Assembly (NCBI RefSeq): GCF_003443535.1
Contig: NZ_CP031946.1
Location: forward strand, 558,001 to 622,000
DNA: 64,000 nucleotides
Direction of reading: 5' to 3'
Origin: Ruegeria sp. AD91A
GTDB taxonomy: Bacteria > Pseudomonadota > Alphaproteobacteria > Rhodobacterales > Rhodobacteraceae
Positions 51,552 to 60,837 of the stretch are shown here, piece by piece. The number at the start of each line of letters is the position of its first letter. Positions within the stretch are counted from its first letter, which is position 1. The notes under the pieces were generated by a model. It did not search any database, was not told the origin of the DNA, and saw only the letters and a list, made by a program, of their open reading frames with translations. A program made the position numbers and the translations under genes.

Positions 51552-51950
51552 ATGATGAACCGAATGAAATCACGACTGTCGGCTATTGTGATTACGACCT
51601 GTCTGCCAGTCGTTTTGGCCGCCGATCCCATCTTAGGTGTCTGGAAGACTGAGCCTGACCGCAAAAACCTGATCTCGCACATCAAAATCACGGCATGTGG
51701 GGATAAGTTCTGTGGTCAGATTCTTTCGGTCTATGACGCGTCTGGCAAGGAAGTCCAGACGCCGAATATTGGCAAAAAACTGTTCTGGGATGTAACCGGT
51801 GAAGGTGGTGGAAAATACGGCGGGGGCGAGTTCTGGGTCCCGTTGATCGACGTGGATGCCGTGCCACAGATGACGTTGCAAGGGGACAAGTTATCGGTCA
51901 AAGGATGCGAACACGAGATTTGCGCGCATCAGACATGGTCTCGATTGTGA
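51552..51950 (+). CDS. DUF2147 secreted protein
   Basis: A 132-residue exported protein with signal peptide (SRLSAIVITTCLPVVLAADP). The pattern ADPILGVWKTEPDRKN followed by KITACGDKFCGQILSVYD and a GGGEFWVPLIDVDAVPQMTLQGDKLSVKGCEHEICAHQTW end is DUF2147 (lipocalin-like). Cysteines ACGDKFCG and KGCEHEICAH suggest two disulfides. Start 51552 has AGGAGGG eight bases ahead; the in-frame start at 51525 lacks one. The function is unknown. A bidirectional terminator follows. Confidence 0.85.
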   Translation: MMNRMKSRLSAIVITTCLPVVLAADPILGVWKTEPDRKNLISHIKITACGDKFCGQILSVYDASGKEVQTPNIGKKLFWDVTGEGGGKYGGGEFWVPLIDVDAVPQMTLQGDKLSVKGCEHEICAHQTWSRL

Positions 51951-51963
51951 TGACGGCCAATGA

Positions 51964-51998
51964 AAAAGGACCGGTAATACCGGTCCTTCTCGTCTTAT
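51964..51998. terminator. Bidirectional terminator between DUF2147 and RND genes
   Basis: AAGGACCGGTA/TACCGGTCCTT (11-bp stem, 1-base loop extension) with TCTCGTCTT on the plus strand and a T-rich run (TTTTT-like CATTGGCC... on the minus side less clear). It stands between the convergent DUF2147 and RND stops, 13 bases after the first. Confidence 0.85.
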
Positions 51999-54900
51999 TC
52001 AGCGGCTTTCAGTGGCGACCCAGAAGGATGATCAGATTGTTTTGATCGGCTGTCCTGCTCAGGCCTTCCTGAATGCGTTTCATCCTCCCAGACAATCTCA
52101 GTGGCCTGCATCTGACGGGCAGAGCGTCCGATCGCCATATCCTGCGCGATCTGGCTGGAGCGACCGGCTGTCACACGGGCCAGAACGCGGCTGAGCCAGA
52201 TAGCATAGGTTGTCACCCAGACCCGCAGTGCCAGAAGAGATGGGGTTACGATCAGCGTCAGGACAGTTGCGATGCCCAGACCAAACACCACTGCCGTTGC
52301 CAGCTGTTTCCACCACAGGGCGGTGGGGCTGTCGATCGAATAGCCGCCATCGATGAAGTCCAGCGACAAGCCGAACATCATCGGCGTCAGACCGGCCATC
52401 GTTGTCAATGTGGTCAGCAAAACCGGACGGATACGCGATTCCGCGGTGCGGATGATCGCCTCGATCCGGGGCATATAGCTGCTGTATTCCTGATAAGTAT
52501 CGATCAGAACGATATTGTTGTTCACCACGATACCAGCCAACGCCACGATGCCGGTTCCGGTCATGATGATCGAGAAGGGCTGTTCCATCACGATCATGCC
52601 GATCAAAACCCCGGTGGTCGACAGAATGACCGCCAGCAGAACCAGAACCGAGTTGTAGAACGAGTTGAACTGCGCCAGCAGGATCACGAACATCAGCCCC
52701 AGGGCACCCATGAACGCGTTCACAAGGAAAGCACCGGATTCTTCCTGCTCTTCCTGATCACCGGTCCATTCCCAGCTGATCGCGCTGGCGAACGGGCCGG
52801 TGTCCAGCCATTCCGTAAGAACCGCAATACGTTCGTTCGGGTTTATCAGCGAGAACTGAGCGTCACCGTCTTCAATTGCGCTGCGCAGCTGATCGACGCT
52901 TTCTGCGCCGGTCAGTTGTACCAGTTCGTACGACTTTCCGCCAGCCGCGTTCAACACAGTGCCAGTAGGTGTGTAGCCTTCCGCCACTTCACGCATGACG
53001 GCCAGCCTTACGGGGTGCCCATCGGGGCCTTCGATCACGACCTTGCTCAGACCCGGTTCGACATCCGCTTTGACGTCATAGTATCGCTGCTGGTCGACGC
53101 GGTTGATCTCGGCCAGTTTGGCCACGGGCTTACGTGTCACGAAGTTGGACAAAGGCACCAAACCGTCCGGCGTGCGGACCTTGAGTGCATCCAGCGTCGA
53201 CAGAACGCGGTCTTCTTCCGGCAAACGAACGCGAATTTCGATTTCTTCATCATTGCTGTCCGGGCGCATTTCGCCCAGAAGGATGCCGCGCGTGACCAAC
53301 TGAACCATGGCACCAACAGTAGCCACATCAGCACCGAACCGACCGGCCTTGGCGACGTCCACGTCGATTTGCCAGTCGATACCGGGCAGGGGCAGGGTGT
53401 CTTCGGTCTTGATCAGGCCCGGCGTAGTGTCGAAGACCTCGCGGGCGGTGATCGCTGCCGCGGTCAGGTCTTCCCATCCGTCACCCTTGATTCGCAGATG
53501 CACAGGCTTGGCCGAAGCAGGGCCTTGCTCCAAGGGCAAAATCTCAACGATGATGCCGGGTATCGTCGCAAGTTGGGCATTCAGCTCATCAATTACGAAA
53601 TCGCCATCATATTCGGGCGCAACGAAGTGCCGCTCGAACAAGCCCCATAGGGCGGATTCCGAGATGTTGGGTCGATCCTCCCACGGGATGATTTCGAACT
53701 GAACCCGGCCCACTGTGTCGGCCGGAGCCTGAGCGCCACCGTTATTCTGGTTCAGGCCGCCTTCGCCCGCAAAGGCAAAGACATTTATGACCGCGGGATG
53801 AGATCCGATGATCTCTTCGGCCTGAAGAACCATCGCGTCTTTTTCCGCCAAGGACAGGTTCCCACGAGCACGAACATATGCGGTGGCCTGTTCAGGTTCG
53901 CTTTCCACGAAGAATTCAACACCTCGGGATTCCTGGGGGAACCAGACGAATGTCACGAAATACACCGCAGAGAAAACAACCAACAGAGAGACGATAGGCA
54001 TGATCGGGTTGCCGACCAGGAACCGGATCACATGGCCAAACGCAGTGTGTTCGTCCGCAGTGTGAACATGGTCCTCTTCGGCGCGTTCAATTTTCGCCGC
54101 GCTCAGGGTTACGGACCCGGCAAACGCCCCGAACAGGAACAACAGTGCGCCGGCGATCGAGCCACCGGGCAGCAGGTAGTTTGGGTTAAGGACCTGCATC
54201 GCGCCCAGAAAGATCATGTACAGCGACGGCGGCACCATCAACACCCGTATCCACCATGGCGTGCGGGCCCGCAACCAGACTGAGGACCGGTCGAAGATGC
54301 GGCTTAGCCGACCGGAAACACCGCCCATGACAGGCAGATAGATCAGCGCCACAATCAGTGAAGCCGACAGAACGAAGATCAGCGTGACCGGCAGCATTCC
54401 CATGAACTCGCCAGGAATACCGGGCCAGAACAACATGGGCAGGAACGCACACAGCGTCGTCGCGGTCGAGGACACGATGGGCCAGAACATGCGCTGGGCG
54501 GCCTCGACATAGGCATGCATCGGGCCGACGCCCTCCTTGATGCGTTTGTCGGCGTATTCCACAACCACGATGGCGCCATCCACCAGCATCCCCACAGCGA
54601 GGATGAGGCCAAACATCACGATATTGGAAATGCTGACGCCCATGACGGCGAGAAACGCAAAACACAGCAGGAACGACGTCGGGATCGCAAATCCGACCAG
54701 CAGGGCGGCCCGCGTGCCCAGCGAGGCAAGAACCACGATCATCACCAGCGCGATTGCAGTCAGAACCGAGCCTTCAAGCTGGCTGACCATCGAGCCGACG
54801 ATGCGGCTCTGGTCGTTCGATGTACCCAGGTCAACCGCCGCCTGAAGCTCGGGCGGCCATTTGGTCTTTGCGTTAGCTATAGTCTCTTTCACCTGCGCGA

Positions 54901-55783
54901 CGGTGTCGATCAGGTTATATCCCTTGCGTTTGACCACCTGCAGCGCAACGGTCGATTCACCGTTGAAACGGGCCGTGCCTTCACGGTCTTCAAAGGTGTA
55001 ATTGATCTGCGCCAACTCACCCAATGTAACGACCCGGTCACCATTGACCTTGATCGGCAGGCCATAAACATCCTGTGCGGTTTTGAAAGACGACGGAATC
55101 TTGACCGAGAATGTGCCCTGTGCGGTTTCAACCTCACCGGCCGCGATCAACTGGTTGTTGTTCCGCACCACGTTGATCAGTTCGTCCGCTGTCACGTTGT
55201 ACGCCTCAAGCCGCAGCGGGTCGATCACAACCTCGAGCATCTCGTCGCGATTGCCCGCGATGCCGGCTTCGAGAACGGAATCCAGAGCCTCAAGATCGTC
55301 CTGCAGATCCTTGGCGACACGGGCCATCGTGCGTTCGGGAACGGAACCGGTCAGGTTCACGATGACGATCGGGAATTCGGAAAAGTTGATCTCAGTCAGG
55401 GAATATTGTTCTGCGCCTTCGGGGAAGTCCGCCTGAGCTGTGTTCATCGCGTCACGCACGTCCGCCATGATCGCGGTTTTATCCCAACCGAAGTCAAATT
55501 CCAGCGCGACCCCTGCATAGTTTTCGGCAGCAGTAGAGGTCATTTCCTTGAGCCCGTCGAGATCCGCCAGTTCGGTCTCCATCGGCTTGATCAGCAGGTT
55601 TTCAGAATCCTCTGCGGAAATTCCGGGAAACTGCACTGATACAAACAGGGCGGGGATTTCGATATCCGGCTCGCCTTCTTTTGGAAGCGAGACATAGGCA
55701 AAACCGCCTATAACGAGCGAGATGGCGATAAATGCCAATACCATTCGGGCCCGATCAGCAGCCCATGCGACAACGCCTGTCAT
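51995..55783 (-). CDS. RND-type efflux permease
   Basis: A 1262-residue inner-membrane proton-driven pump of the RND (AcrB/HAE1) family. Twelve membrane segments in two halves with large periplasmic loops; family blocks VLASLGTRAALLVGFAIPTSFLLCFAFLAVMGVSISNIVMFGLILAVGMLVDGAIVVVEYADKRI and GTGIVALAGIVVNNNIVLIDTYQEYS are clear. It is longer than AcrB (about 1040) because of extra C-terminal and internal segments, as in alphaproteobacterial multidrug pumps. It starts inside the stop of the membrane-fusion-protein gene (ATGA) and must pair with it; no outer-membrane channel gene is in the window. Confidence 0.93.
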   Translation of the reverse strand: MTGVVAWAADRARMVLAFIAISLVIGGFAYVSLPKEGEPDIEIPALFVSVQFPGISAEDSENLLIKPMETELADLDGLKEMTSTAAENYAGVALEFDFGWDKTAIMADVRDAMNTAQADFPEGAEQYSLTEINFSEFPIVIVNLTGSVPERTMARVAKDLQDDLEALDSVLEAGIAGNRDEMLEVVIDPLRLEAYNVTADELINVVRNNNQLIAAGEVETAQGTFSVKIPSSFKTAQDVYGLPIKVNGDRVVTLGELAQINYTFEDREGTARFNGESTVALQVVKRKGYNLIDTVAQVKETIANAKTKWPPELQAAVDLGTSNDQSRIVGSMVSQLEGSVLTAIALVMIVVLASLGTRAALLVGFAIPTSFLLCFAFLAVMGVSISNIVMFGLILAVGMLVDGAIVVVEYADKRIKEGVGPMHAYVEAAQRMFWPIVSSTATTLCAFLPMLFWPGIPGEFMGMLPVTLIFVLSASLIVALIYLPVMGGVSGRLSRIFDRSSVWLRARTPWWIRVLMVPPSLYMIFLGAMQVLNPNYLLPGGSIAGALLFLFGAFAGSVTLSAAKIERAEEDHVHTADEHTAFGHVIRFLVGNPIMPIVSLLVVFSAVYFVTFVWFPQESRGVEFFVESEPEQATAYVRARGNLSLAEKDAMVLQAEEIIGSHPAVINVFAFAGEGGLNQNNGGAQAPADTVGRVQFEIIPWEDRPNISESALWGLFERHFVAPEYDGDFVIDELNAQLATIPGIIVEILPLEQGPASAKPVHLRIKGDGWEDLTAAAITAREVFDTTPGLIKTEDTLPLPGIDWQIDVDVAKAGRFGADVATVGAMVQLVTRGILLGEMRPDSNDEEIEIRVRLPEEDRVLSTLDALKVRTPDGLVPLSNFVTRKPVAKLAEINRVDQQRYYDVKADVEPGLSKVVIEGPDGHPVRLAVMREVAEGYTPTGTVLNAAGGKSYELVQLTGAESVDQLRSAIEDGDAQFSLINPNERIAVLTEWLDTGPFASAISWEWTGDQEEQEESGAFLVNAFMGALGLMFVILLAQFNSFYNSVLVLLAVILSTTGVLIGMIVMEQPFSIIMTGTGIVALAGIVVNNNIVLIDTYQEYSSYMPRIEAIIRTAESRIRPVLLTTLTTMAGLTPMMFGLSLDFIDGGYSIDSPTALWWKQLATAVVFGLGIATVLTLIVTPSLLALRVWVTTYAIWLSRVLARVTAGRSSQIAQDMAIGRSARQMQATEIVWEDETHSGRPEQDSRSKQSDHPSGSPLKAAE

Positions 55784-57006
55784 TGGGATGCTTCCCGATA
55801 GGTCGGCGCAACGGTTACACCGCGTGTCACGAATTCCTGACCGACAACAATAATATCCGTCGTTTCGGGAAGGCCGTCGATCCACACGCCCTCTGCCGTG
55901 TCACGCAGAATGCGCACGGGCATGAAATCGACGACATTGCCGGCACCGACCGTACGGACGCCCAATTGACCTTCGTTGCTCAGGGTCAGTGCAGATTGAG
56001 GCAGCAGGTGTGCCTTGGTGCCCTCTGCCGCGATGCGAATGGTCGCGGTCTGACCGTCGCGAATGGTCAGATCCGGGTTCGGAACCGTGATTTCAACTTC
56101 GAAGGTGCGTGTTGTCTCATCCGCCGAGCGGCTAAGAAAGGTGACGCGGCCGCCAAGCTGCCGACCGGTGACCAGTGTTGCCGACGCCTCGGACCCCACC
56201 TGAACACGGTTGACCTCGGTTTCCGGAACATACCCGACCAGTTTGATCGGATCGAGCTGAATAACAGTCGCGCACAGTGACCCGGGCTGCATCAGGCTGC
56301 CCAATTCGGCGGTGTCGCTTTCCAGCAGACCCTTGAATGGGGCTTTGATGGTCAGGCGGCCAACCTCTCGCTGCGCGGCTTCGACAGCTGCTGCGGCGGC
56401 TTCGATTCCGGCCCGTGTGGCCTCCAGTCCGGCTTCTGCCGATTTAACACCTGCCTTGGCCGTGCTCATCGCAGCCTCGCTGGAAATCCGGCGGGTTTCC
56501 GAAGCAAACCCGGTTTCCGCCAGCTTGCGCGAAGCGGTCAGGTTGATTTCGGCCTCGGCCACAAGGGCGTGCGCCTCTAGCAAACGGGCTTCAGCCTCGG
56601 GGATGCGGCTTTCAGCTTCCAGTTTGCCAGCCAGGGCTTCGGCCAGTTGTGCCGGGCGCGTGCCGGGGTCGAGTTCACATAGGACATCCCCTGCCTCTAC
56701 AAACGTGCCTTTGCGCTTGGGCTCCGAGATGACCGTGGACGTGGTTTCAGACAGAACTTCTACCTGCCGGTTCGCCTTGGTTTGTCCACGCAGCAGGACC
56801 GCGCTGTCAATTTCGCGCGCCTGCGAACGCAGGGCGACTACGCCAACGGCAGTAAAATCGGTATCGTCGGTTTCAACGGCTTCTGTCTGCGCCGCTTCTT
56901 CTGTGTCTCCTCGTCCGGCGAAGGCGAACAAAGAGTCACGCTCAAAAACAAGATAATAAAGCGCAACAATAACCAGAAGGGCGTTGATGAAAGAAATCAA
57001 ACGCAT
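55780..57006 (-). CDS. RND membrane-fusion (periplasmic adaptor) protein
   Basis: A 408-residue adaptor of the HlyD/AcrA kind. N-terminal membrane anchor (RLISFINALLVIVALYYLVF), short acidic linker, a lipoyl half-motif (GQTKANRQVEVLSETTSTVIS), a long coiled coil rich in Ala/Glu (LAEALAGKLEAESRIPEAEARLLEAHALVAEAEINL) from about residue 130 to 215, second lipoyl half and beta-barrel. It bridges the inner-membrane pump and an outer-membrane channel located elsewhere. It is transcribed first; an inverted repeat at 57090 upstream looks like its operator. Confidence 0.93.
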   Translation of the reverse strand: MRLISFINALLVIVALYYLVFERDSLFAFAGRGDTEEAAQTEAVETDDTDFTAVGVVALRSQAREIDSAVLLRGQTKANRQVEVLSETTSTVISEPKRKGTFVEAGDVLCELDPGTRPAQLAEALAGKLEAESRIPEAEARLLEAHALVAEAEINLTASRKLAETGFASETRRISSEAAMSTAKAGVKSAEAGLEATRAGIEAAAAAVEAAQREVGRLTIKAPFKGLLESDTAELGSLMQPGSLCATVIQLDPIKLVGYVPETEVNRVQVGSEASATLVTGRQLGGRVTFLSRSADETTRTFEVEITVPNPDLTIRDGQTATIRIAAEGTKAHLLPQSALTLSNEGQLGVRTVGAGNVVDFMPVRILRDTAEGVWIDGLPETTDIIVVGQEFVTRGVTVAPTYREASQ

Positions 57007-57089
57007 ACAGTATTTCTCCTAGAATTCGGTGCCAACAATAGCGGGCCTGTCTCGCTATGAAATGGGGCGTCGGCCGTGTAATTTCTACA

Positions 57090-57112
57090 CTAAACTGAAT
57101 AGTTCGGTTTAG
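57090..57112. promoter_or_regulatory. Inverted repeat upstream of RND operon
   Basis: CTAAACTGAA-TAG-TTCGGTTTAG has 10-base arms with one mismatch (23 bases), 84 bases before the adaptor gene start and followed by a T-run. The shape is typical of a TetR-family operator; the sequence ACTGAA..TTCGGT resembles AcrR-type sites. No TetR gene adjoins the pump, so the regulator is elsewhere. Confidence 0.6.
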
Positions 57113-57232
57113 TTTTTTTCGCAAGAGTGAAGCCAAGCCGTGAAAATGTGCAAAATCGGACCCTTGGCTTGGCGTTGGTGCCGGGGTATGACATGGCGCA
57201 CTTATGCAAGACACACAGCCCAGGGGGCAGGA

Positions 57233-57904
57233 ATGAGCGACACCGACAGTTTCATTGATGAGGTCACGGAAGAGGTGCGCCGCGACCGGATGTATCTGCT
57301 GCTGCGCCGCTGGGGCTGGGTTGGTGTGGCGGCCGTCGTGCTGATTGTTGGCGGAGCGGCGTTCAATGAGTACCGAAAGTCCCGCGACATGGCGCAGGCG
57401 CAGGATCTGGGTGACTCGATTCTGGCGGCATTGTCGGAAAACGATTCAGATGCTCGGGCGGCCGGGTTGCGGGATATAGAGGCAAAGTCGCCGGGCGGGG
57501 ATGCAGTATTGAAGTTGCTGCTGTCTGCGTCGCAGGTAGAGGCCGGATCGCGCGACGAGGCGGTCAACAGCCTGAACGCGGTTGCCATGCAGGGGGACCT
57601 GCCCGAGATTTATCGCGCGATCGCAAGCTTCAAGGCGCTATTATTGCAAAGCGACACCCTGCCTGCTGCCGACCGTCGGCAACAGTTTGAGGCGCTGGCT
57701 GCGCCCGGTGCGCCCTTACGTCTGCTGGCCGAAGAGCAACTGGCCCTGATTGACGTGTCCGAGGGCAATGTCGATGCAGCACTGGACCGCTTGCAAGCGC
57801 TGCGTCAGGACGCCGAGGTTGGTATCGATCTGCAACAGCGTGCGGCCCAGCTGATAGTCGCTTTGGGCGGCGAACCCGAGCCACTTGTGGCGCAACGGGG
57901 CTGA
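57233..57904 (+). CDS. YfgM-like tetratricopeptide membrane protein
   Basis: A 223-residue protein with a membrane anchor (GWVGVAAVVLIVGGAAFNEYRKS, about residues 28-45) after a charged N-terminus and a TPR-like periplasmic domain of the YfgM/DUF2133 (tetratricopeptide) type. YfgM helps chaperone-like events at the SecYEG exit. The ATG at 57233 follows GGGGGCAGG; the 31 residues upstream are rejected. It precedes bamB by 46 bases and der further, an arrangement preserved in many proteobacteria, which supports the assignment. The promoter lies in 57007-57232, shared with the divergent RND operon. Confidence 0.86.
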   Translation: MSDTDSFIDEVTEEVRRDRMYLLLRRWGWVGVAAVVLIVGGAAFNEYRKSRDMAQAQDLGDSILAALSENDSDARAAGLRDIEAKSPGGDAVLKLLLSASQVEAGSRDEAVNSLNAVAMQGDLPEIYRAIASFKALLLQSDTLPAADRRQQFEALAAPGAPLRLLAEEQLALIDVSEGNVDAALDRLQALRQDAEVGIDLQQRAAQLIVALGGEPEPLVAQRG

Positions 57905-57950
57905 CCAGGCGGGACAGAAAAGACTTAATGACAGGCGAGTTCGGAACACC

Positions 57951-59273
57951 ATGGTAACAAGACATTTTTTCCGCGCGGGATTGCCGGTTGCGGCACTGGC
58001 TTTGACCGCATTGACCGCCTGTGAACCTCCCGAAGCGATTTTGCCCGGAGAACGTGAAGACATCCGTCCGGCATCTGATCTGGAAACGGTGGAAAAGAGC
58101 GGCTCTCAGCCCATTAACCTGCCGTCTCAAAAGGCGAACGCCAGCTGGCCGCAAAGCCCGGGGACGGCTGCTTACCGAACCACGAATGCGGCCCTGCGTG
58201 CCACGCCGCAGCGGATCTGGTCCGCTTCCATCGGGCAGGGCGACTCGCGCAAGCAACGGATCACCGCCGAACCAGTGGTTGCGGGAGGGTTGATCTATAC
58301 GCTGGATGCGGGGGCGACCGTGTCAGCGGTTACACCGCAGGGCCAGTTGGCCTGGGATACCGACCTGATTCCGCCAAGCGACGGCGATGCAGACGCCACA
58401 GGGGGGGGCATGGCCTATTCGGACGGTGTTCTCTATGTATCGTCCGGGTTTGGGCGACTGACCGCACTGGACGCAAAAACGGGGGCAGTGCGCTGGCAGA
58501 AGCGACTGGATGCAACCGGGAGCGGCGCTCCGATGGTCAATAACGGGCTGTTGTACCTGGTAGCGGGTGACGAAACCGGTTGGACCATCAATGCCAAGGA
58601 TGGCAAAATTGCCTGGCAAATCGAAGGCACGCCCAGCGTCGGTAACGTTCTGGGCGCACCGGCACCGGTGATCGCTTCGGACCTGGCAGTGTTTGCATTT
58701 GGGTCCGGTGATGTCGCAGCCACCTTCCGCCGTGGCGGAATCCGTCGCTGGAATGCTTCGGTCGCAGGAGGACGGCGGGGACGGGCAGCCGCGCAAATCG
58801 TCGACGTGACCGGCAGTCCGATGGTTGTCGGAGACACAATTTTTATCGGCAACCATTCTGGCCGGACCGTAGCCTTTGACGCTGCCACGGGTGAACGCCG
58901 CTGGACCGCTGATGAGGGCGCGGTTGACACTGTCTGGCCCGCAGGCAACAGCATTTTCCTAATCAGTGATCGCAGTCAGCTGGTGCGCTTGAACGCGGCG
59001 GATGGCTCGGTCGTGTGGGCGCAGGATCTGCCAAGCTTTGTCAAGGACAAGCGAGGCCGACGCGGACCGATCTTTGCACATTACGGTCCGATCCTGGCCG
59101 GAGGCCGTATTGTGATTGCGTCCAATGACGGGTATCTGCGCTTCTTCAATCCGGTTAACGGAGCACTGGTTCACCAGGTCGAAGTCCCCGGAGGCGCAAC
59201 AACGGCGCCGGTTGTCGCCGGGCAAACGCTGTATGTCGTTTCCTCCAAGGGTGATCTACACGCTTTCCGTTGA
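57951..59273 (+). CDS. bamB: Outer membrane assembly lipoprotein BamB
   Basis: A 440-residue lipoprotein of the BAM complex that folds outer-membrane proteins. Lipobox ALTALTAC with Cys24; the remainder is an eight-bladed PQQ-like beta-propeller with repeats such as WSASIGQGDSRKQRITAEPVVAGGLIYTLDAGATVSAV, GVLYVSSGFGRLTALDAKTGAVRWQ and IFLISDRSQLVRLNAADGSVVWAQDL. It follows the YfgM-like gene and precedes der on the same strand, as in E. coli. A hairpin at 59278-59301 lies between it and der. Confidence 0.94.
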   Translation: MVTRHFFRAGLPVAALALTALTACEPPEAILPGEREDIRPASDLETVEKSGSQPINLPSQKANASWPQSPGTAAYRTTNAALRATPQRIWSASIGQGDSRKQRITAEPVVAGGLIYTLDAGATVSAVTPQGQLAWDTDLIPPSDGDADATGGGMAYSDGVLYVSSGFGRLTALDAKTGAVRWQKRLDATGSGAPMVNNGLLYLVAGDETGWTINAKDGKIAWQIEGTPSVGNVLGAPAPVIASDLAVFAFGSGDVAATFRRGGIRRWNASVAGGRRGRAAAQIVDVTGSPMVVGDTIFIGNHSGRTVAFDAATGERRWTADEGAVDTVWPAGNSIFLISDRSQLVRLNAADGSVVWAQDLPSFVKDKRGRRGPIFAHYGPILAGGRIVIASNDGYLRFFNPVNGALVHQVEVPGGATTAPVVAGQTLYVVSSKGDLHAFR

Positions 59274-59277
59274 CGGT

Positions 59278-59301
59278 AAGATGCGCTAAAGGGCGCATCT
59301 T
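59278..59301 (+). terminator. Hairpin between bamB and der
   Basis: AAGATGCGC/GCGCATCTT (9-bp stem, 6-base loop) five bases after the bamB stop, without a U-tract. It may partly uncouple der from bamB or protect the transcript. Confidence 0.45.
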
Positions 59302-59322
59302 GAGTCTTGAAAGTTGAGTATC

Positions 59323-60786
59323 ATGTCGCTGACCCTCGCCATCGTGGGGCGCCCGAATGTGGGCAAATCCACCCTGTTCAACCGCCTTGTGGGCAAACGT
59401 CTGGCCCTGGTCGACGACCAGCCCGGCGTGACGCGTGATCTGCGCGAAGGCGAAGGGCGTCTGGGTGATCTGCGCTTTACCGTGATTGATACGGCGGGTC
59501 TTGAGGATGCGACTGATGACAGTCTTCAGGGTCGGATGCGCCGCTTGACGGAACGTGCTGTGGACATGGCTGACGTATGCCTGTTCATGATCGACGCGCG
59601 CGTGGGTGTGACACCTACGGATGAGATGTTCGCGGAGATCCTGCGCAAACGGTCCAAGCACGTGATCCTTGCGGCCAACAAGGCCGAAGGCAATGCCGCG
59701 GATGCGGGTGTTCTGGAAGCTTACAATCTGGGTCTGGGTGAACCTGTCCGCTTGTCAGGCGAACACGGTGAGGGGATGACAGACCTGTATGCACAGCTGA
59801 TGCCTCTGGCTGATGCGGCAGAAGAAAAAGAGGTCGAGGAAGCCCCGCAAACGGACATTGAGCTGGACGAAGACGGTGAGGGCGATACGCCGCTGATCAC
59901 CTCTGCCAAGCCCTTGCAGGTTGCAGTGGTGGGGCGTCCGAACGCGGGCAAATCCACCTTGATCAACAAGATCATTGGCGAAGACCGTCTGTTGACGGGA
60001 CCAGAGGCTGGGATCACGCGAGACGCAATCAGTTTGCGAATCGACTGGGCCGACCTGGACGGCGAAAGCACTCCGATGCGGATCTTTGACACCGCAGGGA
60101 TGCGCAAGAAAGCAAAAGTACAGGAAAAGCTTGAAAAGCTTTCAGTGTCAGACGGTCTGCGCGCGGTAAAATTTGCCGAGGTCGTCGTTGTGTTGCTGGA
60201 TGCCGCGATCCCATTTGAACAACAAGACCTGCGTATTGCCGATCTGGCCGAACGCGAAGGCCGGGCTGTTGTTGTCGCCGTGAACAAGTGGGATATCGAA
60301 GACAACAAGCAGGAAAAGCTGCGCGAGTTGAAAGAGTCGTTCGATCGTCTGCTGCCACAGCTGCGCGGTGCGCCGCTGATCACGGTATCTGCCAAGACGG
60401 GTCGGGGATTGGAGCGATTGCGCGCCGCGATTCTCCGCGCCCATGACGTCTGGAATCGCCGGGTGCCGACCGCTGCACTGAACCGCTGGCTGACCGCCAT
60501 GCTGGAACAACATCCGCCGCCAGCCCCACAGGGCCGACGGATCAAACTGCGCTATATGACTCAGGTCAAGACCCGACCGCCGGGGTTTGTGGTGATGTGT
60601 TCGCATCCCGACAAGATGCCTGAAAGCTATACCCGCTATCTGGTCAATGGTCTGCGCCAGGATTTCGACATGCCGGGCACTCCGATCCGCCTGACGCTGC
60701 GCGGGCAGGGGGACAAAAACCCATATAAAGGGCGGCGCAAGAAAAACGCGGGTGCGCTGGCCAAGCATCTGAAGGGGCGCGGGTAA
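59323..60786 (+). CDS. der: GTPase Der (EngA)
   Basis: A ribosome-assembly GTPase with two tandem G domains. G1 motifs are [12 protein letters not shown] and [11 protein letters not shown]; the second set of G motifs ([30 protein letters not shown]) fits Der. The C-terminal KH-like domain includes [31 protein letters not shown] and ends in a basic tail ([18 protein letters not shown]). Start at 59323 ([12 protein letters not shown]) is preferred to the in-frame TTG at 59314. The 487 residues are the usual length. Essential in most bacteria. Confidence 0.97.
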   Translation: MSLTLAIVGRPNVGKSTLFNRLVGKRLALVDDQPGVTRDLREGEGRLGDLRFTVIDTAGLEDATDDSLQGRMRRLTERAVDMADVCLFMIDARVGVTPTDEMFAEILRKRSKHVILAANKAEGNAADAGVLEAYNLGLGEPVRLSGEHGEGMTDLYAQLMPLADAAEEKEVEEAPQTDIELDEDGEGDTPLITSAKPLQVAVVGRPNAGKSTLINKIIGEDRLLTGPEAGITRDAISLRIDWADLDGESTPMRIFDTAGMRKKAKVQEKLEKLSVSDGLRAVKFAEVVVVLLDAAIPFEQQDLRIADLAEREGRAVVVAVNKWDIEDNKQEKLRELKESFDRLLPQLRGAPLITVSAKTGRGLERLRAAILRAHDVWNRRVPTAALNRWLTAMLEQHPPPAPQGRRIKLRYMTQVKTRPPGFVVMCSHPDKMPESYTRYLVNGLRQDFDMPGTPIRLTLRGQGDKNPYKGRRKKNAGALAKHLKGRG

Positions 60787-60837
60787 GCGCATTTCGGTGC
60801 GAGCAGATCAGTCTAACCGCCTGTCCTAACGTGCGGG

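Noticed and set aside
52073..53650. A 525-codon open frame on the plus strand opposite the RND pump
   Set aside because: It is antisense to a complete RND permease and His/Gln/Arg-rich, the usual look of a shadow frame.
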